23,317 bases of DNA from Ophiothrix spiculata (GCA_000969725.1 JXSR01S034780.1), one strand, 5' to 3'; positions 1 through 10,114 are shown, numbered from the stretch's first letter. Notes: a model not told the origin generated them from the sequence alone. Translations and numbers: made by a program.

Positions 1-883
1 GGGGGTAGCTTGTAGCTCATTCTTGGTGTGTTCTTATTATGAAGTTGATATTTGGTTGTTAACTATTAATCTTGTAATATTATAGGGGTGAAATTGTTAT
101 GCCTACATTGTACTTTTTAGGATTTTCAGGATTTGTAGCTATTGTTGAGGTTTTCTTATATATCTCGCGTTTGCAACTTTTTATTTTGCAGGCCTAATAG
201 TGATTTAAATTAGTTGAAATCTACAATAAAAAAGTTGAAATACACATAGACCTAATAGGCTGTCTACCTCGGACAAAAGCACCACAAGGACTTGAATCAA
301 GTATATTCTCTAACTCCTAATTGACTTTTGAAAATATCGTTTTGTTAAGGTCCTTAAATTTGAGGGATTTGTATAGGCCTATATTATCACCTTACACAAA
401 TGTACACCATTACCAGTGCAGTTTGAAAAAGTAATAATACAATTATTGGTTTTGGTCATTTTGTAGCTTTGAGGGAATTGCATTTTCTTGGTTCAAAACA
501 CACTTATCAGTAAGCTTATTGTCATTATTGAACTTTGCGGTTTACGTTTACTAATCAAGTTCAAAATCATATTCTCCTTGATAACTATACTGTAAAAATG
601 GCCCTCTTGATAACTCGTTCTTACACGAACAAAAATTGTTGTATATATATTAAAGTGTTTTTAGAGAATAACAATTGTATATACCACTCATTTGCCGGGC
701 TCCTTTCGTTGAATATTGTCTCATATATGAAAGAGTATAAAAAGCTTCTTGTTTTACTAAATGACAAAGAAATTGTAGTAACTAAATGTAATTACTATAT
801 ATTTGCATGTATGGCACAACGAAAAATCTTTTCCAATATTCCACAACTTCACTGGCAGGGAGCAGTACTGATGGGTTTATAGT
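1..883. other. Unassigned AT-rich sequence
   Basis: I see no repeat structure, tRNA-like box or family-recognisable protein here. A 115-codon open frame on the plus strand (535-882) starts with TTG, is rich in Asn, Ile, Tyr and Lys as AT-rich noncoding DNA would be, and shows no motif. I treat it as chance. Confidence 0.5.
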
Positions 884-968
884 TATTCTTCCCATTACTT
901 TTTGACCACATACGTTTTTACACGATTCATGTAAAAACGTATGTGGTTAAAAAGTAGTGGGAAGAATA
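884..968. repeat. 85-bp near-perfect hairpin
   Basis: Two 39-bp arms (884-922 and 930-968) pair with only two mismatches around a 7-base spacer. The arm runs from TATTCTTCCC to TTTTTACA. It could be a very small palindromic transposon derivative or the template of a hairpin RNA. No target-site duplication is obvious. The structure is directly visible; its function is unknown. Confidence 0.85.
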
Positions 969-1164
969 TATATACCTGTCCCTTTAAGTGTAAGAGTTAA
1001 TTATGACGCTTGATAGCAGGTAGTAGTAGGTAGTGGCTTAGGTGTTACCTAGTGTTTTATCAGTGACAGCAATGTAAAGATCACAAATATTGGCGCTTAG
1101 TCATGTCTCTGTTAGAGTGCTTGTAATAAACAATATACAGTCTCATAGCATATTCTATACAGCT

Positions 1165-1432
1165 TTGAAAGAAAGAAAGAGTTCTTTAGGCTGATGGCCA
1201 AGGATAACCCAAGAAAGCCTCTAATGAAGCTTATTTCCATTGGGGTCCTAGATCTTTCTTTAATATTCAGTTTTAGTACAGGAGGAAAACCGGAGGAACC
1301 GGAGAAAAACCTGCGGAAGCGAGCATGGACTGAAAACCAAATGCACATAAAGCGCCGGGAACGGGGCTCGAACCCGGGACCTCATTGGTGCAAGGCGAGG
1401 TAACTACCGCTGTGCCAACCCGCTTCCCCAAG
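1165..1432 (-). mobile_element. tRNA-derived SINE, minus strand
   Basis: Read on the minus strand, 1430 down to about 1352 resembles a tRNA. It has an A-box-like TTGGCACAGCGGTAG, an anticodon-arm-like CCTCGCCTTGCACC and a B box GGGTTCGAGCC, all in tRNA spacing. The acceptor stem does not pair well, so this is not a working tRNA gene. Downstream on the same strand comes a non-tRNA body with a CTCCGGTTCCTCCGGTTTTC segment. It ends near a CTTTCTTTCTTTC tract that may be the 3' tail. These are the parts of a polymerase III-transcribed SINE. I could not find a convincing target-site duplication. The short open frames across it are incidental. Confidence 0.75.
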
Positions 1433-1460
1433 TAAGAACTAAGAAATCAAAAAGGATTCT

Positions 1461-1688
1461 TGAAATCATTAAATTTCCTACTCTCCAAGTTTGCAGGGTG
1501 CGTATGATGAGAATGTGCCCAACAACGCGTCAATAACGAAAATGCACTGCTTCTGTCTTGATTGGTTGTTTGACGCGACGATCACATGAAAAGAAAGTGC
1601 TTCGTTCTACACGAGGTATTACGCTTGTTTACGCGAAACATTTGGTGCGTTCAGAATTCCTTGACATGTAGGAAATTTAATGATTTCA
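1461..1688. mobile_element. Short inverted-repeat element (MITE-like)
   Basis: Perfect 21-bp inverted ends (TGAAATCATTAAATTTCCTA plus C at 1461-1481, and the complement at 1668-1688) flank 186 bp that is visibly richer in GC than its surroundings. There is no coding potential. The size and perfect ends suggest a non-autonomous DNA transposon, but no flanking duplication is clear. Confidence 0.65.
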
Positions 1689-2098
1689 GTAATAATTACT
1701 TTGTCCCAAGAACCTAAATATTAGAATCCCTTTTCTCGACTAAAATACTACATTCAGCAAGATTCATTCAATTGATATGAGTTATAAAACTCACGCGTCA
1801 CGAATTTCTTCATTTCCTGATCTGTCAAATGAAAGCTTTGGTAACGAGACTGGAGGTGTCACAATTGTGACGCTTCCAGTAAAAGACATTCAGGTATAAT
1901 GACAGATACATTGATATGTTAAGGATGCAGCCTTAACCAATTTGTCACAAATGGTCTTATCTTTTCTTATCTCTTATTTTGAAAACACAGAACACAAAGA
2001 TAACAGCTTATTTATTTTCTAGTTGGGTTTGTGTGCGAAGAAAAATCTCCTTTTCTTGTCAAGATAAAAACTGAATAGTGAGTGACATTTGGAGTTTT
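1689..2098. other. Unassigned sequence
   Basis: I see no gene, repeat pairing or RNA-like feature in this AT-rich interval. Confidence 0.4.
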
Positions 2099-3197
2099 GT
2101 CAGGAGGAATCATCACCACAGGGTGTAAATTCAGTGCAAACGTTTTTGTTGAATGATTTGATATGATATATGCCTATATTCTGGAGGATGTGTAACATTT
2201 TACCCTATGGCATTTTTAAAATCCAAGATGGCCGCCAAAATTTCCCCAAAAATAATAGGACGAATTCATAAAAGTAGCAATTGCTATTTCTATAGCCTTT
2301 TCTTGAATTTTATTCTTAAAGGCAAGCATTTAATTGCAAGAAAAGGCCCTCTCAAGGCCGCAAAAGCTATTTCTAATCCCTTCCAAGCAATTGCTCATCT
2401 GGCTTCCAAGCAATTGCTCATTTGCTTACATTTGTATCCAAAAAGCTGATCTTTTGCTTACAACATGTAGCAATTACTTACATTTTACTAAGATCCTATG
2501 TGAGGAGCTTTGCACTGGTATACATTCATGGTTTTTGCTATATCTGTGCTGCGTAAGAAAAACACTGAAGTATACTAGTGTTTCGTTGCTATAGATTATA
2601 TAAATCATGCTATTTGTCGAAAACTGCGACAAATCGATACCGAAATTGTGGAGCGACTTGCTGTAACATTTGTGCCTGAAAACTATCACGCGGTAGACAA
2701 AGCAATTTCTTACTTCATGTAAGCAAAAGCTGGCCTGCCTATTGTTTGTATGGTAGCTTTTGCTTGTCTGGGTCGATCCCAGACAGGAAAAAGGTATTAG
2801 TCCAAGCTGAAGGTCGTGAATATGTTTTTAAGCAATTGCTAAGGCTAAATCTTTTTCTAGTCTAGCTTTTTCTTTTTCTTAATGTCTTTTTCTTACTAGC
2901 AATTGCTACTTTTATGAATTTGGCCTAATATATTTTCCATATAATGGCCTAAAAGTATCTTGTAAAACACTTTATGTTCATCATTATTATTGGAAAATGA
3001 CTTCTGGAGCTATGACAAATCATGTTAGACGCCAAATCATGTTGGATGTTTGGGTTGCCATCTTGAATTTTAAAAATGCCATGGGGCAAAATTGTACACA
3101 CCCTCCAGAATATGTTATTTACTTTAGGCATATATCAAGTCAAAAGTCTGTACTAACTTTCCACCCTGCAGGCCATATACTCATATTTCCTCCTGAC
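2099..3197. mobile_element. Foldback-like inverted-repeat element with AGCAATTGCT motifs
   Basis: The ends are inverted copies: GTCAGGAGGAA at 2099-2109 and TTCCTCCTGAC at 3187-3197. Similarity continues inward through GATATATGCC, a TTCTGGAGG segment and GGCATTTTTAAAAT followed by CAAGATGGC. It then reaches a perfect 24-bp inverted pair at 2263-2286 and 2897-2920. The right arm carries about 130 bp absent from the left. Inside, the palindrome AGCAATTGCT occurs at 2276, 2386, 2409, 2831 and 2898, including a tandem pair about 23 bp apart. No transposase frame is present; the small open frames are short and unrecognisable. I infer a non-autonomous DNA transposon. No target-site duplication is clear, so the exact ends are provisional. 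Confidence 0.7.
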
Positions 3198-3960
3198 GTA
3201 ATAGGAATTCACAATAATTGCTAAACCAGAAAAATAATTCTTAGATAATTATATATAATTCGGAAGACAATACATCTGGAAACTACTAAGATTGATGAAA
3301 CATAATTGTTCATGAATACGGTAATTAAAAATGCTATACTTTTTTTCTGTTTGTAGTAAGACTTAACTGCTCGAAACCTATCTTAAACTTTGTTACAAAA
3401 TGAAGGTTCTGATATAAGAAGAGACATCAAAGTTAATAAGAAAAGACACGTAATATAGATAAAAAGAAATTATAAAGCAGCTATGAATTATCTCTATGCA
3501 TTCAGCTACAGGTGATATGTAACTCTGTCTGTCAAATGAGTCTCAAGAAACATACGTTAGATGAGATTGACCCGTAGATCATCGTGAATCAGTTTGCTTT
3601 CTTTTTTATTCTTCTAATGTTACAGAAATGTAATTATATTCAGCAATTTTAAAATCGCAATATTATTTAACATTACCCCACTACTAGATTAGTTATTATC
3701 AAAACGGGAATTTCACAGATAATTTCTTGATATCTGTATTTTTAGTTACAACTAAGATATTTTTAACTTAAAGGGAATGTTATTTTATAATATTTTTTGA
3801 GTTTCGTGTCTACTGTTTCCTTTTTACGTACTTTCGGCTGCGTTATTTTAAAAAACCTTATTGTGTGTAATCTAAATTCAGCACGAGTATGAAAAATGAG
3901 CATATGTGCTAATGAAAAAGCAGGAACCGGTAACTGCAGTCCTGGTCGTGGTTTTATAAT
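3198..3960. other. Unassigned AT-rich sequence
   Basis: No supported feature. The 5' boundary of the dispersed repeat that follows is approximate. Confidence 0.4.
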
Positions 3961-4153
3961 CTTTAAATATTCCTGCTGTCACAACTGCGTCATAAGTTGT
4001 TACAATCTAAAAGAAATAGATAGAGACAGATGAATGTACATGTATTGAAGCGGAAATATTAACGCACGGAAAGGATCATGTAAGGCCTCTAAGATTAGTA
4101 GACTGAATTTGGCAGAGAGATAGATTTAAATCGTCACGATTTACAATGAGACA
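3961..4153 (+). repeat. Dispersed repeat A, copy 1, left part
   Basis: This stretch is similar to 12092-12285. Shared anchors include GTTACAATCTAAAAG, GAGACAGATGAA, TATTGAAG-GGAAATA and CAGAGAGATA. The similarity stops at 4153 and resumes at 5268, so the copy is split by the transposon at 4154-5259. Its own class is unknown. Confidence 0.75.
4146..4153. other. 8-bp target-site duplication, left copy
   Basis: ATGAGACA directly precedes the CGGTGTTGC end of the foldback element and recurs exactly after its other end at 5260-5267. Confidence 0.85.
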
Positions 4154-4261
4154 CGGTGTTGCATTTTTGTGACCCAGTCACAAGTGACCAACCCATCAGT
4201 GACCTACCCCAATTATGGCAAGCCACAGCAGACAAAACCCGTATGAGTTTTTAACATCTCT

Positions 4262-4544
4262 CACGAGTTCACAGCAATACACCATGGGTTTGCAGCAATA
4301 CACCACGAGTTTGCAGCAATACGCCACGAATTTGCAACAATAAACCACGAGTTGACGGCAGTGCACCTCGAGTTTGCAGTGATACACCACGAGTTTGTAA
4401 CAATACACCTCGAGTTAACAGCAATGCACCACTAGTACAGCAATACTGCTCGAGATAACAGCAATGCACCACGAGTTTATAGCAATGCACTTGAGTTTGC
4501 ATCAATACACAACGAGTTTACAGCATTATACCTCGAGTTAAAAG
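4262..4544. repeat. 21-bp tandem repeats in left transposon arm
   Basis: About 13.5 degenerate units with the approximate pattern CACGAGTTTGCAGCAATACA plus C. Variants include CTCGAG for CACGAG and GCAATGCAC for GCAATACAC. One unit is shortened to about 19 bp and another to about 20. Confidence 0.9.
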
Positions 4545-4679
4545 AAGAAATCATGACCTTCCCGTTATACTTTTCGGTATTCGTCGACGCTCCCTTCAGC
4601 TGGAAGAAAATATCCTGTGTATCCCATCAATCATGCATTGCTTCCTACTGGATTGTTTGGAAAATATCAATCAATTATA

Positions 4680-4860
4680 CACTGTTCTTGCATGACATAC
4701 ATGCCCCTTGAAGGAGTCTGTTCGTACAGGGGACCAATGGCATAACGTGACTTTTGAACCACAGAGTTAGTAGAGCAAAGTTTCTTGCCAAAGGAAACAA
4801 AGAGACGAAAACCACCGCGCCCGGGACTCGAACCCATAACCTCTGTATGTGAGTATTTAT
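4680..4860 (-). mobile_element. SINE-like sequence in transposon loop, minus strand
   Basis: On the minus strand, GAGGTTATGGGTTCGAGTCC gives a canonical B box with part of a tRNA anticodon and variable arm before it. A recognisable A box is missing or decayed. The downstream body contains TTTCCTTTGGCAAGAAACTT, which resembles the central motif of the SINEs at 20640 and 5713. It occupies the unpaired loop of the foldback transposon. The exact ends are not visible. Confidence 0.55.
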
Positions 4861-4986
4861 TGATGAATTGCCAATAAATTAAAGTTATTTGTTGTGATCT
4901 TACATTTTGGGTATGTTCCATCACTAACTACTCACATTAAAATTTCCTATAAGAAGAAATGCATGATGGGATACACACGATATCTT

Positions 4987-5148
4987 CTCGTGTATGTGTA
5001 TTGCTACAAACTCGTGGTGTATCGCTACAAACTCGTAGTGTATAAACAAACTCGAGATGCAATGCTGTCAACTCGTGGTTTCTAGCTGCAAACTCGTACG
5101 TGGTGTATAATTTGCTGCAAACCCATGGTGTATTGCTGAGAACTCGTG
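4987..5148. repeat. 21-bp tandem repeats in right transposon arm
   Basis: About seven units of the same family as at 4262-4544, in inverted orientation (AACTCGTGGTGTATTGC type). Several have length changes. The lower number than in the left arm shows the two arms have diverged by gain or loss of units. Confidence 0.85.
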
Positions 5149-5259
5149 AAGATAGTTAAAAACTCATAGGAGTTTTGTCTGCTGCTGTGACTTGCCATAA
5201 TTGGGGTATGTCACTGATGGGTGGGTCACATGTGACTGGGTCACAAAAATGCAACACCG

Positions 5260-5267
5260 ATGAGACA
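5260..5267. other. 8-bp target-site duplication, right copy
   Basis: ATGAGACA, identical to 4146-4153, lies immediately after the terminal GCAACACCG. Confidence 0.85.
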
Positions 5268-5345
5268 TGTCCCGCGCAACAGCCTTGTCTAATATAAAAA
5301 ATGTTGTTGACTATTACAGTGGAGTGAAAAATTATCATATATATA
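5268..5345 (+). repeat. Dispersed repeat A, copy 1, right part
   Basis: TGTCCCGCGCAACA followed by CTTGTCTAATAT continues the alignment to copy 2 (12286-12352), which reads CAGCCCGTGCAACA then TTTGTCTAATAT. The 3' boundary is approximate. Confidence 0.7.
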
Positions 5346-5712
5346 TCACATTTTTACAAACGCATTTGGACAGTGATAAATTCATTCTTCTTCAAACTGG
5401 TATGGGGAATATTTGTGATGGACTCGATTTATTTTACTTACCGTCTGCGCCCTCGTCATGTTATGACGCATATCTCATAACATGTGAAAATTCATCTTAA
5501 ATTCTAATATTCTAATCATACGAAGATGGAAGATTGGATATCATATTCCATTTCTTTCTTTTATTCAACTTTGCATTGATTTTCAAAAGAGATTATTATG
5601 AGTATTTTTAATTTTGCTCTTTCTTATCAAAATAATGAAAAAAAAACATATATACTGAATTTAAAGTTTTTTACTGAAGGGCTAGACTAATCAAAAAGCA
5701 AAAGCGTTAGCT
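5346..5712. other. Unassigned sequence with one short hairpin
   Basis: The only structure I see is a 10-bp perfect inverted pair CATGTTATGA / TCATAACATG at 5457-5484. No gene is supported. Confidence 0.4.
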
Positions 5713-5825
5713 CAAACGGTGAGGCGGTCGCTTGGGGTGCGAAAAGTTCCGAGATCATTTCCCTCTAATGCTAAAAACTTAAAATGTGCTTGATATTCCC
5801 TTGGACAAGGGATTTTTTCATATAT
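5713..5825 (+). mobile_element. Degenerate tRNA-derived SINE fragment
   Basis: GTTAGCTCAAACGGTGAGGC resembles a tRNA A box and D arm. It is followed by GGTCGCTTGGGGTGCG (anticodon arm) and a damaged B box GTTCCGAGATCATTTCCC. Further on, TGTGCTTGATATTCCCTTGG continuing into ACAAGG nearly matches the body of the SINE at 20640-20975 on the other strand. The two are therefore probably the same family. Confidence 0.65.
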
Positions 5826-8404
5826 TTCGAAGTAGGTATTGTTTCATGTGTCTTCTTGCATATTTTGTTTTGGTGATAGACTGGTGATTTTCCTGGATTT
5901 AGACATTTTTTTTTAAATGCAGTCTATAAAAGCGCATCTAATTTTTAAAAATTATGCAATTGAAATTTTGCAATACCTGTTTGTCCTTTTGGGAAAATAG
6001 TACTTGCACTTAATTTTAATTTCATTGATGCATTTTTTTAAATATTTTTCAGTAATGCCTGAACAATGGCATTTGAAGATTTAAAAAATCATTGAGATTC
6101 TCTTCTTGTCGCTTGCCCTTTCTTGTCCGCAGCGCGTGATAGTATTAGGTATCATTAAATGGTGTTATTGTTCCAAATAAATTAAAATGAGCGTTCTATT
6201 TAATATGTCTTTCTTTGTCCTTTCAATACCCCTTCATTGAAATGCCTACAAATATATACGTACTAGAGATTGTATTGTTACTTTTAATAAAACATATTGA
6301 AATAAACTGAGAATGCATAAATATGATTGAAATTAAACGATGGTCACGTAAGAATCGCGGATAATCAATAGAAAATATCAATGAAAAAGTAATTTAATTA
6401 AATCAGCGTTACTTTGATGTAAAATGATCTACAATGAATTAGCGAAATAGCGATAAAATTTGAACTATGACTGTCAAATTGAAAGGGGGATTTTTGAAAC
6501 AAAGTGTAAAGATATTACATTAGGAACAATTGAATCACACAATTACTGGTTTATGATGACACGATATTGCATTAACTGTAAATTAGAACACAAGAAAGCA
6601 TTTGTCTTACATTGTCAAAGCCTCTGTTCTTTGTTGCACTCGTGCTTACAATAGGAATTCATTTTGTGTTGGTTTAAATTTAAGGCAGCGCATGACAAAA
6701 GCTTCCAGTGACTAAATCGAAAGAACATTAGAGATCCTTTTAGCTGGGGTCAAAATATGCTTAGACAATTCGGAATGCGCTAAATATCCTGTTATAATTT
6801 ACAAGGTATACATTTAACTTCATAACTCGAAAAAATGCACTTATATTGGCTGTTTGAAACTACATGTGGTTGTTTATTCTCTATAGAAAAAAAGAAGATG
6901 AATAGATGACCCTAGAGCAAATCTTATGAAATTTATTCAGAATGATGAGTCTGTCTGGGATTCATTAAGCAGACGTGACTATACATAACCTGTGGATGAT
7001 GCGAACAATATTGAATTTGTGGTAGTTTAACCGTTCTTAACAGGAATGAGTATATGATATAGCAATTTATTTTGTTCTAATAAAACTACATTCACTCGTG
7101 ATTGGGGAACTGATATAACATAGTTTGAGATTGTATCACATAGTAACAGAGATGACACTGAGCTCAATAAAAAATCTTTGAAAAGGGATAAGGTGGCTCA
7201 GTGTGTGGTACTTTGAGAAAGAAAAGCGTCTAGAATAAGCTAAACATCGTATGTGGTTTTACTCAGGCTGGTTTGACTTATCATATGTGACCCGTCATAT
7301 TTGACTTGGCAATTTTTTTAAACTAAGATAATAATCAAAAATTTGCAAAAAAAACGTATCTAACATTTGTTTCTAGATTCCAAAAAGCAAAAAGTTCAAC
7401 ATTTCACAAATGCAAATTTTAGTTACGCTTTCCAGAAGTTTTTGGGAAAAAAAAATACATTGTTTGGTTTTTGTTAAAAGACTGATATCATCATCATGTT
7501 CAGTGTAAAAATCCGCTTCTAAAAATGTGTACTTTTATATAGTTATATGTGGACAAAAACGAGAACACACGGTGAAGAATGCTGCACACCTTGTACCCGA
7601 TTAAGCGTAACACACACCAGGGACGATGTCAGGATTTATCGATATTTGAGAAGGATTATACTTTGTGTGTTTCTGTTAATTGCAGTCACTGATCAAGTGA
7701 TCAGCGAAGAAACCACCGACCGTCGAGAAATAGTGATCGAATGAGCTATGAAGTATGTTGGGGTAAAGTGTCAGGGGCCCTATTGTATCCGGTTTGAAAT
7801 TGTTCTTTAATGTCAACCACCCGATAATATTCACAAGTTACAATATTTAAGTTAACTCCGAGATACTAACTAAGACCATGATTATAAAGCGAAATGAGTT
7901 TCATTTACCATGACAGTGATTTAGAGTTTAATAGGGTCGGGTCATGGTTTAGTTAATTAGAGTCGGGTCATGGTAAGGGTCAAGTTTTACTGAAGTATCA
8001 GATGTAAAAGTGTCCTTGCAGAGTTGTATCATCTTGATAAGTTGCGATAGAGTGAAGGGTAAGTTCATTCATGGCCGGCTTCTTTTAGGAACTTAACAAA
8101 ATTCGGTAATCGCTGTCACTCGATGAATTTATGAATCTGTTATATGATAAAAACTATTTAATCTTAATTAATCTTTGAATAAAGATAACACTGTATTTCG
8201 GGAATTTATATAGAATCTCCGACAGTTCTTACACGAGTGCTCTGTACTTGTGTGCATTCTGCATAAGATTGTCCTGTGCAATTTGCTGTTAGAGTGCTGA
8301 AGCGTATTCGTAAAAAAATCTTTTTGTCTTACGTCAAATCTTTACATGTTTAGCTGGGTTAATAGGCAACAGTTTTAAGTGATCAAAATTCAGAATTCAT
8401 AGAT
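5826..8404. other. Long unassigned AT-rich interval
   Basis: No gene or transposon is recognisable across about 2.6 kb. An imperfect duplication occurs near 7930-7980, where GTCGGGTCATGGT appears twice about 26 bp apart. A 65-codon frame at 7547-7744 has a hydrophobic stretch (IILCVFLLIAV) but no family signature, so it is left uncalled. Confidence 0.4.
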
Positions 8405-8657
8405 AACTACATTTCGTTCCACGGTCTCATAAACGTGCTGGGATTCTTCGTTTCATGTTGCGGCTGCTAAATTGTGGAATAAGCTCTCTGCTAATCTGAG
8501 AGAGTCCGTATCGTTGCCAGCTTTCAGACGTGCACTTAAAACTCACCTCTTTTCTGCATAATTTGTTGGTATATTTTTGTTGTATGTATATGTTTTAGCG
8601 CTGTGTTCTTTGTAGAGCGCTTTATAAATGCTTGGTAATAATAATAATAATAATAAT
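8405..8657 (+). mobile_element. 3' end of a CR1/L2-like LINE
   Basis: The translation around 8450-8561 reads SSFHVAAAKLWNKLS, then LPAFRRALKTHLFSA and a stop at 8559-8561. This matches the usual C-terminus of CR1/L2-group ORF2 proteins (VAA-LWN-LP ... F---LKTHLF). An upstream VPRSHKRAG segment lies in another frame, which implies at least one indel near 8440. The short 3' UTR has GCGCTTTATAAATGC and ends in (TAA)n at 8636-8657. Only the extreme 3' end survives, as expected of 5' truncation on insertion. It parallels the C-terminus of the longer LINE at 15431 but is clearly diverged from it. Confidence 0.8.
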
Positions 8658-9381
8658 TGTGTTAGTCTAATTTTGTCTCGCCTTCAAGACCGTGTTCAAA
8701 GCAACTTGCACTGTGCCTGAAGCGTGTATATATAGAGAGGTCTGTTAAACGGTTTACCAATCACATAAAATGCCCCTAAGCTTTGAACTCGCTAACAATT
8801 TGTATAGATTATATATAATGCATTCTTTAACACCCCAATCTTGGGGATATACTTCTGTGTCGTCTTAACGCCTTTCTTCCTTAAATGCAATGCAATATCA
8901 ACAAGCTTCTAAGCGTATATTTCATTAAAAAATCTAAATTGTTGAGGAATCCCTCGCGAGGTTCCTTGGGCACAACGTAAAAACGGCAATTATGAATTCC
9001 ACTACATAAGATGTATTCTAGATATCTTAACAGTAAGTTATAAGCGCAATAAAATTAAGGGAATTATTCCTATTTTATTTGAAATGTTTATTCATAAATA
9101 CGAGTAATATTCCATTCTTACGTTTATCTTAATCAATACAGTCTTGCAAAGGCGTCACGGCATCTTTGTAAAATCCAAATCTACTCCAAACTCCATGCCT
9201 AAAGCCTTATTTAACCAAATTAAATTAATTCCACAATTAATAATCTGTTGAAATATACAATCATACAAAGTATTAACTGAATAATTATTAGAAACATAAT
9301 CAGCAGGACATTTAGCCTACTGTAAGCACGCGTAAAGCACACTTACAGTAGTTATGTGCAGAGCAGGCGATTCTTCAGTAT
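8658..9381. other. Unassigned sequence with short palindromes
   Basis: Two small hairpin candidates are visible: CCCTCGCGAGG near 8951, and CTACTGTAAG / CTTACAGTAG at 9317-9326 and 9342-9351. No gene is recognised. Confidence 0.4.
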
Positions 9382-9545
9382 ACAAATAATGAATGTTTAT
9401 GAGTGCAATGGTACAAATATTTCTTGAGGTGAAAGATCAAATGCTCCATTCAAACGAGGCGAAGCCGAGTTGAATGGAGCATTTGATCTTTCACCGAATG
9501 AAATATTTGTTCCATTGATACAAATAAGAAACATTCATTATTTGT
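9382..9545. mobile_element. 164-bp palindromic element
   Basis: Nested inverted pairs cover almost the whole interval: ACAAATAATGAATGTTT at 9382-9398 with its complement at 9529-9545, an ACAAATATTTC-type pair inside that, then a perfect 26-bp pair at 9428-9453 and 9470-9495. The centre is CGAGGCGAAGCCGAG. The arms differ only by small indels. It is noncoding, and I infer a miniature foldback transposon or hairpin RNA source. No clear target-site duplication was found. Confidence 0.8.
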
Positions 9546-10114
9546 TTTATATGACAGCTAAATAAATATTTGTAAACAAAATAAACCGAGACAACGTCTA
9601 TATACCTGTACATGCCGGTTCTAATGCAACGACGCGTCTTATGCTGCGCCCGCGGACTGTGCAAGCGTACTCAATTTAAAATTACGCCCGCGACTGATGT
9701 TGCGTCTTACCAAAAAAGGTAACCGTGCAATGTACCGAAATTTTTACATGGCTCTATTGCACCGTCTGTGACGTTTGCTATCAAATGGACCAAATGACCA
9801 ATGGCACGTGACCCAAGATCAAGTGACACGGATTTATTTAGCTGTTATATAATGTATAATGATTGTCCCGTACTTTGTTTATCTTAAATCGCTTTTTCAG
9901 ATTTTTTTGCAATAAATGTACATAGTTAACATTATGAAGTACATGGTTTTTTTTCCAGATATTTTATTTTCCGCTAATTTTGGTTGATAGTTTAAACCAC
10001 AATAATCATAATGGTAATTGTTAAAACAAGTTAATATTTTGTATCAAAGCCGCCTTTGAGACAACTTTATGACATTTGAAACATCACATTAACGACTTGA
10101 TATAATTTGTTTCA
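9546..10114. other. Unassigned sequence with a GC-richer patch
   Basis: About 9600-9830 is richer in GC and CpG than the surroundings, with GACGCGTC, GCGCCCGCGG and an E-box-like CACGTG. No open frame or RNA fold is recognisable. It could belong to a larger decayed element around the palindrome just upstream. Confidence 0.35.

Larger units (their letters stand above)
4154..5259. mobile_element. Foldback-type DNA transposon with tandem-repeat arms
   Basis: The element begins CGGTGTTGCATTTTTGTGAC and ends with its complement; the outermost 29 bp are identical. Outer arms of about 108-111 bp (4154-4261 and 5149-5259) are highly similar. Next come blocks of degenerate 21-bp tandem units: about 13.5 on the left and about 7 on the right. 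Inner arm segments also pair (4603-4651 with about 4945-4986). The loop holds a SINE-like sequence. The flanks carry an exact ATGAGACA duplication. An 8-bp duplication is typical of hAT elements, is also seen in P and some MULE-like elements, and does not settle the superfamily. Long arms with internal repeats are the hallmark of foldback elements. No transposase frame is present, so it would move only with help in trans. Confidence 0.9.

Noticed and set aside
535-882. 115-codon open frame, plus strand
   Set aside because: It starts with TTG, its composition follows AT-rich noncoding DNA, and no domain or motif is recognisable.
1352-1430. Possible functional tRNA gene on the minus strand
   Set aside because: A and B boxes are present, but the acceptor arms do not pair and a SINE body follows directly.
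4196-4505. Repetitive Tyr/Cys- and Leu/Gln-rich frames on the minus strand
   Set aside because: They are translations of the 21-bp tandem repeats. Because 21 is divisible by three, any frame stays open and repeats.
4262-5148. CRISPR-like array
   Set aside because: The 21-bp units are contiguous and degenerate with no unique spacers, and they lie inside the inverted arms of a transposon.
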